Assembly (NCBI RefSeq): GCF_902141845.1
Contig: NZ_CABFPH010000004.1
Coordinates: forward strand, 1 to 64,000
Reading direction: 5' to 3'
Length of the DNA stretch: 64,000 bases
Source of the DNA: Methylobacterium symbioticum
GTDB lineage: Bacteria; Pseudomonadota; Alphaproteobacteria; Rhizobiales; Beijerinckiaceae
A program made the position numbers and the translations under genes. Below the pieces are notes generated by a model, which saw only the letters and a program-made list of their open reading frames with translations, made no database searches and was not told the DNA's origin. Positions 52,312 through 61,103 of this stretch are shown one piece after another (position 1 is the stretch's first letter; each line of letters opens with the position of its first letter).

Positions 52312-53562
52312 ATGTCGGGGCTTCTCTACCGTCAGGAAGCGCTCGCCAGTCTGGCGGGGCCGGACCAGCTCGACGAGATGGTGGAAGTCACCTCGCCGCT
52401 CGGTTGGGCGGCCCTGAGTGCGGCCTTGGTCATCGTCGGCGGCTGCCTCGGATGGTCCGTCTTCGGCAGCTATCGCACCACCGTCAGCGGGCAAGGCCTG
52501 CTCGTCCCGGCAGGGGGGGCCTTCGTCAGCGTCCACGCGCCCAAGGCCGGCTGGATCGAGAGCTACCGCCAGCGCGGCGACGCCGTGAAGAAGGGCGAAC
52601 TCCTGGCGCGGCTCAGCGCGCCGGAGGATGCCGCCCGGCTGGCCGACGTCGATGGGCGGGTGAGCCAGCTCGCCGCCCAGCGCAAGGAACTCGCCGAACG
52701 GCTCGCGGATCACCTCGGCAAGGAGACGGTGGCGGCGCAACGCAAGCGCGAGGCCTTGCAGGAGACGATCGATCTCGGCGAGGCGCGGGTGCGTGAACTG
52801 ACCGTGCTGCTGGAGCAGCGCGAATCCCTGCTCGCCAAGGGACTGACGCCCTCGGAGCGGGTGATCGACGCCCGCGAGCGGCTGTTCGCCGCCCGTCAAT
52901 CCATCTCGCGGGCCCGCTCGGACCTGCTCTCCCTCGATGCCGCGCTCCTCTCCCTGCGTCACAAGTCGCAGGAGGATCTCGCGGCCCTGGACCGCCAGCT
53001 CCGCGACGCGGAGGGACAGCGGACACAGGCGCATCTGAGCGAGCGCCTCGCGACGACGATCGTGGCGCGCGCCGACGGCGTCATCACGACCAACGAGGCC
53101 GGCGACCAAGCCCTGGTCGCGGCCGGACAGAAGCTGATGGTGATCGAGCAGGGCGGCCCCCGGCTCGAGGCGCTGCTCTACGTGCCGGCCGACAGCGGCA
53201 AGGCGGTCAAGCTCGGCATGGAGGTGCGCCTGTCCCCCTCGACCGCCAAGAAGGAGGAATACGGCACGCTCATCGGCACCGTCATCCAGGTCGACGAGAG
53301 CCCCGAGAACGAGAGCGCCCTCGCCCAGCGCCTCGGCAATCCCGACCTCGCCCGGCTGTTCATGCGCGGCGGCCCGCCGCTTCAGCTCGTGGTGCGGCTC
53401 GAACCGGGCGCTGGCGGAGCCGGCAGCTACGCCTGGACCTCGCAGCGGGGCGGAGAGGTCGCGCTCGCCTCGACGACCCTGATCGAAGGCCAGGTCACGG
53501 TGAAGTCCGGCGCGCCGATCAGCCTGTTCATTCCGGCCCTGCGCCGCTTCATCGGCGTGTGA
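52312..53562 (+). CDS. NHLM/NHLP-type bacteriocin secretion protein (HlyD-like)
   Basis: 416 aa from ATG 52312. One membrane span at about 38-60 (LSAALVIVGGCLGWSVFG), preceded by the family-typical EVTSPLGW. It has a lipoyl-like hairpin with a long coiled coil (about 110-260), then the barrel domain (RADGVITTNEAGDQ). It ends SLFIPALRRFIGV. This layout matches the secretion protein of NHLM (nitrile-hydratase leader microcin) systems and, more widely, membrane-fusion proteins of type I exporters. It links the ABC pair to the periplasm. First gene of a three-gene overlapping operon. The outer-membrane channel is not encoded here. Confidence 0.85.
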   Translation: MSGLLYRQEALASLAGPDQLDEMVEVTSPLGWAALSAALVIVGGCLGWSVFGSYRTTVSGQGLLVPAGGAFVSVHAPKAGWIESYRQRGDAVKKGELLARLSAPEDAARLADVDGRVSQLAAQRKELAERLADHLGKETVAAQRKREALQETIDLGEARVRELTVLLEQRESLLAKGLTPSERVIDARERLFAARQSISRARSDLLSLDAALLSLRHKSQEDLAALDRQLRDAEGQRTQAHLSERLATTIVARADGVITTNEAGDQALVAAGQKLMVIEQGGPRLEALLYVPADSGKAVKLGMEVRLSPSTAKKEEYGTLIGTVIQVDESPENESALAQRLGNPDLARLFMRGGPPLQLVVRLEPGAGGAGSYAWTSQRGGEVALASTTLIEGQVTVKSGAPISLFIPALRRFIGV

Positions 53563-55742
53563 GCGCGCCGATGACCACGGTCTCCGAGCCGCGCTTCCCG
53601 CGAACCACCCGCGCCCGGGTCCCGACGATCCTCCAGATGGAGGCCGCCGAATGCGGCGCGGCCTGCCTCGCGATGATCCTCGCCCATCACGGCCGGTGGA
53701 TCCCGCTGGAGGAGCTGCGCGTCGCCTGCGGCGTCTCCCGGGACGGCAGCAAGGCCCGGAACCTTGTCCAGGCGGCGCGGCGCCACGGCCTGGAAGCCGC
53801 GGGCTGGCGCACCGACCCGGCCAAGCTCGCGGGCAAGCCACTGCCCGCGATCCTGTTCTGGGAGTTCAACCATTTCGTCGTTCTGGAGGGGATCGGCCGC
53901 AACGTCGTCTACCTCAACGATCCGGCGAGCGGTCCGCGCACGGTGACGCACGCGGAGTTCGATCGCGCCTTCACCGGCGTGCTGCTGACGATGAAACCGG
54001 GCGCCGCGTTCGTGCGGTCGGGCGCCCGTCCGAGCGCCTGGCGTTCCGTGCGCGAAGGGCTCGCCCATTCACGCGGCGGCGTGGCCTTTCTGGTGCTCGC
54101 CGGCGCGGCGGCCCTGGCGCCCGGCGTCTTCGTGCCGGCCGCGACCAAGATCTTCGTCGATGACATCCTGCTCGATCGGCTGACCGACTGGACCCGTCCG
54201 CTGCTCCTCGGGCTCGCCTTCGCGGCCCTGCTGAGCGGCCTGCTCGGCTGGCTGCAGGGCCACTTCCTGGCGCGCCTCCAGTGGAAGCTCGGCGTGTCCC
54301 TCGGCCTGCGTCTGACCTGGCACCTGCTGCGCCTGCCGCCGAGCTTCTTCGCGCAGCGCTACGCAGGCGACGTCGCGAGCCGGCTGGCCACGACCGAGCG
54401 AGCCTGCGACCTGATCGGCAGCCAGGTCTCGGCTCTGCTGGTGACCGGGCTGGCGACCGTGTTCTACGGGGGCCTCATGGCCCTCTACGATCCGGTCCTG
54501 GCCGCGATCGGGCTCGGGCTGGCGCTGATCAACGTCGCCTTCCTCCGCCTCGTCGCCCGGCGCCAGGAGGATTCGGCGCGCGCCGTGCTGCGCGAGCAGG
54601 CCGCGCTCGGCAGCCTGTCGATCACCGGGGTGCGATCGATCGAGACGATCAAGGCGACCGCCTCGGAGGAGGACTTCCTCGACCGCTGGTCCAATGCCCA
54701 GGCCCGGACCATGAACGCGCTGCGGCGGATGCAGGTGCCGCTCCAGCTGCTCGGCGTGATCCCCTCCGTCCTGGGTGCCCTGACCATGGCAGCGATTCTC
54801 GGCGTCGGCGGCCTGCGCGCCATGGACGGGCTGATCACGGTGGGCACCCTCGCGGCCTTCCAGGCCGTGCTGTCGAGCTTCCTCGCACAGGTGAACGGGC
54901 TGGTGGGCGTCGCCTCGGGGATGCGCGAGCTGCGCGTCGCGATGGAGCGGGTCGATGACGTGCTGCGCCACCGTCTCGGCCACCAGGCCGCGCCCGACGA
55001 CGACGCCGTGCCGCTCCGGCGCCTGTCGGGCGCCGTCACGATCGAGGACCTCGCCTTCGGCTACAATCCCCTCGACCCCGCCCTCGTCGCGGATGTCTCC
55101 CTCTCGATCAGGCCGGGCGCCCGTATCGCGCTGGTCGGCCCCTCCGGCAGCGGCAAGTCGACGATCGCGCGCCTGCTCGTCGGCCTCGCCGAACCGTGGT
55201 CGGGCCGCATCCTCTTCGACGGCGTGGCCGCCGAGCGCCTGCCCAGTGGCGTGCGCAGCGCCTCGATCGCCTATGTCGACCAGACCGTCGTGCTGATGGA
55301 GGGGAGCGTGCGCGACAACCTCTCCCTGTGGGATCCGCGGCTGAGCGAGCGCGCCCTCGTCGCGGCGGCGCGCGATGCCGAACTCCACGAGACCATCGCG
55401 GCGCGCCCCGGCGGCTACGACGCGCCGGTCAGCGAGGGCGGCGCCAACTGGTCGGGCGGCCAGGCGCAGCGTCTGGAGATCGCGCGCGCCCTCGCGCTCG
55501 AACCGAGCATCCTCGTGCTCGACGAGGCGACGAGTGCTCTCGACGCCGTGACCGAGGCGCGGATCCTGGAGAATCTCCGCCGCCGCGGCTGCACCCTCAT
55601 CCTGGTCACCCACCGGCTCAGTGCGATCCGCGGCTGCGATGAGATCCTGGTGCTCGACAGGGGACGCGTGATCGAGCGCGGGACGCATGCCGCGCTCTAC
55701 GGGCAATCCGGCACCTATGCGGAGCTGATCCGTGCTGCTTGA
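53559..55742 (+). CDS. Peptidase-containing ABC exporter (C39 peptidase-permease-ATPase)
   Basis: 727 aa from GTG 53559, overlapping the upstream stop as GTGA; an ATG at 53571 is the alternative. An N-terminal C39 peptidase domain has Cys32 (AAECGAAC), His105 (FNHFVVLEG) and Asp121 (YLNDPASG), complete for cutting after a double-glycine leader. Six membrane spans (about 165-430) follow, then an ATPase with Walker A GPSGSGKST, signature WSGGQAQR and Walker B ILVLDEAT. It matches the peptidase/permease/ATPase subunit of NHLM-type bacteriocin exporters. It should cleave and export the peptide encoded at 58956. Confidence 0.9.
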   Translation: MSAPMTTVSEPRFPRTTRARVPTILQMEAAECGAACLAMILAHHGRWIPLEELRVACGVSRDGSKARNLVQAARRHGLEAAGWRTDPAKLAGKPLPAILFWEFNHFVVLEGIGRNVVYLNDPASGPRTVTHAEFDRAFTGVLLTMKPGAAFVRSGARPSAWRSVREGLAHSRGGVAFLVLAGAAALAPGVFVPAATKIFVDDILLDRLTDWTRPLLLGLAFAALLSGLLGWLQGHFLARLQWKLGVSLGLRLTWHLLRLPPSFFAQRYAGDVASRLATTERACDLIGSQVSALLVTGLATVFYGGLMALYDPVLAAIGLGLALINVAFLRLVARRQEDSARAVLREQAALGSLSITGVRSIETIKATASEEDFLDRWSNAQARTMNALRRMQVPLQLLGVIPSVLGALTMAAILGVGGLRAMDGLITVGTLAAFQAVLSSFLAQVNGLVGVASGMRELRVAMERVDDVLRHRLGHQAAPDDDAVPLRRLSGAVTIEDLAFGYNPLDPALVADVSLSIRPGARIALVGPSGSGKSTIARLLVGLAEPWSGRILFDGVAAERLPSGVRSASIAYVDQTVVLMEGSVRDNLSLWDPRLSERALVAAARDAELHETIAARPGGYDAPVSEGGANWSGGQAQRLEIARALALEPSILVLDEATSALDAVTEARILENLRRRGCTLILVTHRLSAIRGCDEILVLDRGRVIERGTHAALYGQSGTYAELIRAA

Positions 55743-58575
55743 GCTACCCGAGCGGGCGGCTGCCGGAGGCCTGCATGCCGATGAGTCCGTCATCGTCGGC
55801 AGCGACGGCCTGCGGATCGAGGCCGGCACGGCCGAGCTCTACTGCGAGCGCCCCGGACGCGCCGGACACCGCCGCCGCCTCGCGACGCTGCGCGCGGGCG
55901 AGATCGCGCTTCCACTCCCACCCGGAGCGGAGATGCGCCTCCGGGCCTTCCCGGAGCCCGGCGCGCAGCTCTCGAGCTTCCGGCCGGACGCGTTTCTGGA
56001 GCAGCTCGATGCGGGCGCCTCCGAGGCCGTCGCCGCCGCGGATGGATGGATCGCGCACACGATCCGCGTCCTCGCCCGACCGCTTTCCGGTCGGCCAGCC
56101 TCGCTCAGCGAGGGCGCCGGCCTCCTTGAGCCGGGCGTCTCCGCCCGGCCCGAGCACGGATTGCTCTGGATCACGCTGGATTCCGGGTGCGTCGATGCCG
56201 GCCTTCCAGGCGCCGATCCCTGCGGTCCGGGCGAGCCGCCGATCGCGGTCGCGGCGTCTGCCGGCGGCATCGCGGCAACGGAGCCGGCGCGGATCCTTGC
56301 CCGGTCGAGCGCGACGCTCGCCAGCGCGGGCCGACTGGCGGACGCCGTCCGCGCTCATCAGGCGCGGCTCGCCCAGGCGCTGACGGCGTTCGACTCTGCG
56401 GACGACGCGGCCGAGGCTGCGGCGCTCGGCGGCAAGGCAGACCGCGACCGTTCGATCCTGGCCGGTGCCGTCGCACCGCTGATCGCCCCCTCCGGTGCGG
56501 GCATCCTGGAGGAGACCTCCCTCGCCGCAGCCTTCCGGGCCGTCGCCGAGGCGAGCGCGGTGACGTGGCCCGGTGGCCCGCTGCCGGACAACGCGGATGA
56601 GGCGGAGCCGTTCGAGCGCCGTCTCGCCGGCCTCGCGGCCTGGGCCGGGGTGCATGTGCGCCGGATCCGGCTCAGGCCGGGCTGGTGGCGGACGGGGGGG
56701 CAACCGGTGCTCGGCTTCCGCCGTGACGGCACGCCCGTCGCGCTGATCGCCGGCACGGGCTGGCGCGGCGGCTACCGCATGCGGACGGCCGGACACCTCC
56801 GCAGCGTCGGGGCGCGGGAGGCCGCCGATCTGGCCGATCGCGGCTACGTGCTGCAGCGCCGCCTGCCCGACCACCCCATCGACGGCCGCGGCCTGCTCCG
56901 CTTCGCCCTCCCGCTCGCCCTCCCGGCTCTCCTCGCCGTGCTGGGGATCGGGCTCGCCGGAGGCCTGCTCGGCCTCGCGATGCCGGTGGCCACGGGCATC
57001 CTGTTCGAGACGGTGATCCCCGCGGCCTCGCGGTCGGACCTCCTGCACCTCGTCGCCGGCATCGCCGCACTCGGGCTCGGCGGGCTCGTGTTCGAGCTCG
57101 CGCGGGGCTTCCTGCTCCTGCGGGTCGCCACGCTGCTCAACACGGATCTCGAGGGTGCGGTGTGGGATCGGCTGCTCCGGTTGCCCGCCGGATTCTTCCG
57201 CGGTCACGCGACAGGCGATCTCGCCCTCCGGGCGGCGGCCATCAATCAGATGCGCGACGCGGTCGGGGGCACGGTGATCGGCACCCTGTTGTCGGCGGTG
57301 TTCTCGCTCTCCAGCCTGGCTCTGATCCTGTACTACGAGTGGCGCCTCGCGCTGGTGGCCGTGGCACTGGCACTCTGCGAGATCGCCGTGATGCTGGGCG
57401 TGAACCTGCGCCTGCTGGATTGGCGGCGGCGCATGCTGGACACCGAGGGGCGGCTCCAGGCCCTGTCGCTTCAGCTCATCCAGGGGATCGCCAAGCTCAA
57501 GGTCGCGGGGGCGGAGGCGCGCGGCTTCGGCCGCTGGGCACCGCTCTTCATCGAGCGGCGTGACCTGGACCTGCGGCAGCACCTGCTCTCGGCCCGTTTC
57601 TCGGCCTTCGGCACCGCCTTCGGGATTGCCGGGACCGGCCTGATGATCGGCATCGTGGGTCTGGGCGGCCTCGATATCGGAACCGGCCGCTTCATCGCCT
57701 TCAACGCGGCCTACGGCCAGTTCATGGCGGCGACGCTCGCTCTCGGCGGTGCCCTGCCGGCCCTTCTCTCGCTGCGTCCGCTCTACGAGCGCGCCAAACC
57801 GGTCCTGGCGGCCACGCCGGAAAATCTCGGGCCCCGCGGGGCGGCTCACGATCTCAGAGGCGCCGTCGAGTTGGCCGACGTCGTCTTCCGCTATCAGGCT
57901 GACGGGCCGGCGGTGCTCGACGGCGTGTCGATCCACGCACGGCCCGGCGAATTCATCGGCATCGTCGGCACGTCCGGCTCGGGCAAATCGACCCTGATGC
58001 GCATCCTGCTGGGCTTCGAGCAGCCGAGATCCGGCTCGGTGTTCTTCGACGACCAGGATCAGACCGGCCTCGACCTGCGGTCGGTGCGCCGGCAGATGGG
58101 CGTCGTGCTCCAGTCGAGCCGCACGACGGGCGGCACCGTGATGGAGAACGTCCTCAACGGCGCGGCGCTGACCGAGGCCGATGCCTGGGAGGCCCTGCGC
58201 CTGGCTGCGCTCGACGGCGATGTCCGGGCCATGCCCATGGGCCTCTACACCTATGTCGGCGAGGATGGCGGCCTGCTCTCGGGCGGCCAGCGCCAGCGCC
58301 TCCTGATCGCGCGGGCAGTGGTGCGACGCCCGCGCATCCTGCTGCTGGACGAAGCCACCAGCGCCCTCGACAACGGCACGCAGCAGGCCGTCTCGCAGGG
58401 GCTGAGACAGCTCGACGCCACCCGCATCGTCGTGGCGCACCGGCTCTCGACCGTGCAGCACGCAGACCGCATCTACGTCCTCGATGCCGGTCGCGTCGCC
58501 GAGCAGGGGAGCTATCGGGAGTTGCTGGAGCGCGGCGGCCTGTTCGCCACCCTGGCCTACCGGCAGATCGCCTGA
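55732..58575 (+). CDS. NHLM/NHLP-type bacteriocin export ABC subunit (non-peptidase)
   Basis: 947 aa from GTG 55732 (CGGAG upstream), overlapping the previous gene by 11 bases. The N-terminal 390 residues form a soluble region of low similarity, with a part (about 290-375) reminiscent of a degenerate peptidase-like fold. Six spans at about 395-670 follow, then an ATPase with Walker A GTSGSGKST, signature LSGGQRQR and Walker B ILLLDEAT. NHLM systems use two ABC proteins, one with and one without an active C39 peptidase. The large N-terminal domain is characteristic of this second subunit. It probably pairs with the gene before it. Confidence 0.87.
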   Translation: MLLELPERAAAGGLHADESVIVGSDGLRIEAGTAELYCERPGRAGHRRRLATLRAGEIALPLPPGAEMRLRAFPEPGAQLSSFRPDAFLEQLDAGASEAVAAADGWIAHTIRVLARPLSGRPASLSEGAGLLEPGVSARPEHGLLWITLDSGCVDAGLPGADPCGPGEPPIAVAASAGGIAATEPARILARSSATLASAGRLADAVRAHQARLAQALTAFDSADDAAEAAALGGKADRDRSILAGAVAPLIAPSGAGILEETSLAAAFRAVAEASAVTWPGGPLPDNADEAEPFERRLAGLAAWAGVHVRRIRLRPGWWRTGGQPVLGFRRDGTPVALIAGTGWRGGYRMRTAGHLRSVGAREAADLADRGYVLQRRLPDHPIDGRGLLRFALPLALPALLAVLGIGLAGGLLGLAMPVATGILFETVIPAASRSDLLHLVAGIAALGLGGLVFELARGFLLLRVATLLNTDLEGAVWDRLLRLPAGFFRGHATGDLALRAAAINQMRDAVGGTVIGTLLSAVFSLSSLALILYYEWRLALVAVALALCEIAVMLGVNLRLLDWRRRMLDTEGRLQALSLQLIQGIAKLKVAGAEARGFGRWAPLFIERRDLDLRQHLLSARFSAFGTAFGIAGTGLMIGIVGLGGLDIGTGRFIAFNAAYGQFMAATLALGGALPALLSLRPLYERAKPVLAATPENLGPRGAAHDLRGAVELADVVFRYQADGPAVLDGVSIHARPGEFIGIVGTSGSGKSTLMRILLGFEQPRSGSVFFDDQDQTGLDLRSVRRQMGVVLQSSRTTGGTVMENVLNGAALTEADAWEALRLAALDGDVRAMPMGLYTYVGEDGGLLSGGQRQRLLIARAVVRRPRILLLDEATSALDNGTQQAVSQGLRQLDATRIVVAHRLSTVQHADRIYVLDAGRVAEQGSYRELLERGGLFATLAYRQIA

Positions 58576-58653
58576 AGCGCGCCCAGGCCGATCCGGCCCG
58601 AACGCATCCCGCAAGCGGAAGGGATCGCTCACGGATCGCCTCCGCACAGCCTT

Positions 58654-58755
58654 AGAGCCGTTCCCGGTCACGTTGCGACCGGGAACGGCTCTAATCCCTT
58701 GTTGTGACGCGCTCTCTTGCGCCGAACCGGCATCCACTTCGGCGGAGAGCGCTCT
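58654..58755 (+). repeat. Dispersed hairpin repeat, copy D (best preserved)
   Basis: First hairpin: 16-bp perfect arms AGAGCCGTTCCCGGTC and GACCGGGAACGGCTCT around ACGTTGC (58654-58692). A spacer AATCCCTTGTTGTGAC follows. The second hairpin has outer arms GCGCTCTC (58709-58716) and GAGAGCGC (58745-58752), inner arms CGCCGAA and TTCGGCG, and loop CCGGCATCCAC. It is the reference copy for the family. Confidence 0.75.
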
Positions 58756-58823
58756 AGTGCGAGCAGCGCTTGCGGAAGGATGGGAACCGGCTCCGGATCC
58801 GTGGCATTCGATCCGGAGAATTG

Positions 58824-58838
58824 TGTTTGAATTAAACA
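58824..58838. promoter_or_regulatory. AT-rich palindrome upstream of the peptide gene
   Basis: TGTTT-GAATT-AAACA, about 120 bp before the peptide start. It could be an operator or part of the promoter. The regulator is unknown. Confidence 0.35.
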
Positions 58839-58955
58839 TCGGGCGACTGACTGAGATCCCGGACCCGACGGACGAAGCCCAGGAAAGATCTGGGTAGTAT
58901 CTTCGTCCTAGACAGGGTCGGCGACGCTTCGAGAGCGTCCGAACGGGAGCCTTTC

Positions 58956-59195
58956 ATGAGCACTGTCGACAAGGAACTCGACGACACCGTCCTCGACGCC
59001 GTGCAGGGCGGGAGCGGTGATGGCGGTCACTGGGACCACAGCGGCAAGGTCTCGATGTGGCTCACGCCGGTTCCGGGAAATGCCATCACGCCGCCCACCT
59101 GGAACAAGAGTTCGGTCCGGAAGAATGAGGCGGGCGTCTACGTGAAGTGGGATCGTGCATCCGGGCACGAAATCGTGGCGCCCAAGCTTCGCTGA
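58956..59195 (+). CDS. Candidate double-glycine leader peptide exported by the NHLM-type system
   Basis: 79 aa; GGGAG seven bases before ATG. The N-terminus STVDKELDDTVLDAVQGG fits a C39-processed leader at every key place: Gly-1, Gly-2, Val-4, Leu-7, Leu-12. Cutting after Gly19 leaves a 60-residue core beginning SGDGGHWDHSGKVSMW and ending HEIVAPKLR. The core has no Cys, three Trp and a near-even mix of charges, so lanthionine or disulfide bridges are excluded. No peptide-modifying enzyme is nearby. It could be an unmodified bacteriocin, a signal or a surface peptide. I do not recognise the core. Confidence 0.75.
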   Translation: MSTVDKELDDTVLDAVQGGSGDGGHWDHSGKVSMWLTPVPGNAITPPTWNKSSVRKNEAGVYVKWDRASGHEIVAPKLR

Positions 59196-59215
59196 ACGCC
59201 CGCATTCCGAAGAGC

Positions 59216-59238
59216 GCGTGCTCGATCCGCGAGCACGC
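59216..59238 (+). terminator. Hairpin downstream of the peptide gene
   Basis: Arms GCGTGCTCG (59216-59224) and CGAGCACGC (59230-59238) around five bases, 21 bp after the stop codon. No T-run. It probably protects or ends the short transcript. Confidence 0.4.
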
Positions 59239-59413
59239 ATCGTCCGAACGCGGCGCGTCCGGACATGTCGGCCGCTGGTGTCAGGGTCATTGCGACACCA
59301 TCGCCAACCGGCACGGGCGGGATCATGCACCCGGTTGGGTCTCGCACGGTCATAGGCGACGGTATCCCTGTCGGATCGTGCTCACCCCCCCCAAAGGGGC
59401 GTCCGCAGGTCGA

Positions 59414-60304
59414 TCACGCCGGGATCGCAGCCCGCAGCAGACCATCCCGCACATGCACCACGCGCGGATGGCGAAGGGCGGCCTTGTTCCACGCCAGGAA
59501 CAGGCCGTTGTCCGGCCCCGGTCTCACGGTCGGCAACTCGGCCAGGCGCGCGGCCGCCAGCGCGTCGGCGCAGAGATAATCCGGCAGGACGGTCCAGCCT
59601 GCGCCGGCTTCCGCCATGCCGATCAGGATCCGCAGATCCGGCGCCGTCACCACGGCCCGCATATCGGCCACCGCGCCGAAGACATGGGTGAAGAACGACT
59701 GGATGAGACCGAGATCTTCGTCATAGGCGAGGCAGGGGACGTCGCAGAGGAAGGCGGCGGAGACAGTGCGGGCCTTGGCCCGTTCGGCGAGCGCCGGGGC
59801 GGCCACCAGCAGCAGCCGCTCCCGGCCGAGATCCGCAAAGCCGATGCCTGTCCCCTCCGGCTTCGAGGCCGTGACGGCGAGGTCGGCATGGCCCTCGGCG
59901 AGCGCCGCATAGATGCGCGCGCGATTGCCGGTCTGGATGCGCAGGCGCAGACCCTCCGCGAGCAGCGGCGCCAGCGCCGGACCGATGCGGGCGGACAGAT
60001 ATTCGGCCGGCCCGACCAGATGGACCGTGCCGGCGAGTTGGCTCGAGCGGGCTCGGGCCGAGGCCATCGCGGCCTCGATGCCGTCGAGGTTCGCGGCCAC
60101 CTGCCGGGCGAGATCGTCGGCCGCCGGTGTCGGAGAGACGCCGCGCGCCTGGCGCCGGAACAACGGCTTGCCCAGGGTGGCTTCCAACGCGGCGAGATGG
60201 GCGGAGGCGGCGGGCTGGGTGATGCCGAGCCTCTCGGCGGCGCGGGTCAGCGATCCGGCACGATAGGCTTCGAGGAAGGTACGCAGATGGATGAGATGGT
60301 TCAT
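59414..60304 (-). CDS. LysR-family transcriptional regulator
   Basis: 296 aa. N-terminal winged helix-turn-helix (FLEAYRAGSLTRAAERLGIT, QPAASAHLAALEATLG) is standard. The effector-binding domain (about 90-290) contains LAVTASKPEG, CLAYDEDLG and GWTVLPDYLCADAL segments. Family members of this kind often control the divergent gene, here a DJ-1/PfpI protein 103 bp away. A perfect inverted repeat (CAGAAATC/GATTTCTG) lies between them. The inducer is unknown. Confidence 0.9.
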   Translation of the reverse strand: MNHLIHLRTFLEAYRAGSLTRAAERLGITQPAASAHLAALEATLGKPLFRRQARGVSPTPAADDLARQVAANLDGIEAAMASARARSSQLAGTVHLVGPAEYLSARIGPALAPLLAEGLRLRIQTGNRARIYAALAEGHADLAVTASKPEGTGIGFADLGRERLLLVAAPALAERAKARTVSAAFLCDVPCLAYDEDLGLIQSFFTHVFGAVADMRAVVTAPDLRILIGMAEAGAGWTVLPDYLCADALAAARLAELPTVRPGPDNGLFLAWNKAALRHPRVVHVRDGLLRAAIPA

Positions 60305-60320
60305 CGCCGCATCGAGCCAT

Positions 60321-60359
60321 CAGAAATCCTATGCCTCCTACCGCGAGGAATGATTTCTG
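60321..60359. promoter_or_regulatory. Inverted repeat in the LysR / DJ-1 divergent promoter
   Basis: CAGAAATC (60321-60328) and GATTTCTG (60352-60359), perfect eight-base arms 23 bases apart, in the 103-bp divergent region. Spacing and place fit two half-sites for a LysR tetramer controlling both genes. Confidence 0.5.
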
Positions 60360-60407
60360 TCGCCTGACGTGACGCGGCAAGCTCCGGTGCGAGCAAGAAG
60401 CGATGCG

Positions 60408-61103
60408 GTGGCCCAATCCAACATTCTGATGATCACCACCTCGGCCGCGACGCTACGCGGCCCGGACAAGCCGACCGGTCTCTGGTTCGAGGAACTGGCG
60501 TCGCCCTATTACGCCTTCGTGGAGGCGGGCGCGTCGGTGACGCTGGCGTCGATCGCCGGCGGCCCGGTGCCGATCGATCCGCGCTCGGTCAAGCCGAAGG
60601 GCGAGAACGAGGCGAGCGTCGATCGCTTCCTGGACGATGCAGCGGCATCCTGCGCGCTGGCCGCGACGCCCGCCGTGGCCGGCATCGACGTCACGGCCTA
60701 CGACGCGGTGTTTCTGCCGGGCGGCCATGGCACGATGGTCGACCTGCCGGAGAGCGCGGAACTGGCCGCGCTGCTCGGCACCGCATGGGCTGAGGGCAAG
60801 GTGGTCGCCGCCGTCTGCCACGGGCCCGCCGGGCTGGTGAACGTCAAGGACCAAGCCGGCGCCCCGCTGGTGAAGGGCCGCCGCGTGACTGGCTTCTCCG
60901 ACAGCGAGGAGCGCGCGGTGGGTTTGGACGCGTCCGTGCCGTTCCTGCTCGAAACTCGGCTACGCGAACTCGGTGGACTCTACGACAGCGCCGCCGACTT
61001 CCACCCCTTCGCCGTCGCCGATGGCCGGCTCGTCACCGGCCAGAATCCCGCCTCCTCGGCGCTGACCGCCAAGCTGGTGCTCGAAGCGCTCGCCGGGCGT
61101 TGA
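60408..61103 (+). CDS. DJ-1/PfpI-family type 1 glutamine amidotransferase-like protein
   Basis: 231 aa from GTG 60408; GTG 60369 would add 13 residues without a ribosome site. The DJ-1/PfpI superfamily nucleophile elbow is AAVCHGPAGL, with Cys137. The acidic residue expected to activate it lies in the early GLWFEELASPYY segment. The middle VFLPGGHGTMVDLPES loop is typical of the Hsp31-like branch. Such proteins act as glyoxalases or deglycase-like stress enzymes. Likely target of the divergent LysR regulator. Confidence 0.85.
   Translation: MAQSNILMITTSAATLRGPDKPTGLWFEELASPYYAFVEAGASVTLASIAGGPVPIDPRSVKPKGENEASVDRFLDDAAASCALAATPAVAGIDVTAYDAVFLPGGHGTMVDLPESAELAALLGTAWAEGKVVAAVCHGPAGLVNVKDQAGAPLVKGRRVTGFSDSEERAVGLDASVPFLLETRLRELGGLYDSAADFHPFAVADGRLVTGQNPASSALTAKLVLEALAGR

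Larger units (their letters stand above)
58576..58955. other. Intergenic region before the double-glycine peptide gene
   Basis: It contains repeat copy D (58654-58755) and an AT-rich palindrome TGTTTGAATTAAACA (58824-58838), both described separately. No other gene is supported. Confidence 0.45.

Noticed and set aside
55744..58839. Long minus-strand open frame opposite the second ABC export subunit
   Set aside because: Same composition artefact. The plus-strand frame has Walker A, signature and Walker B motifs.
58956..59195. Lanthipeptide or disulfide-bridged bacteriocin
   Set aside because: The predicted core contains no Cys, and no LanM/LanB, YcaO, radical SAM or similar enzyme is in the window.
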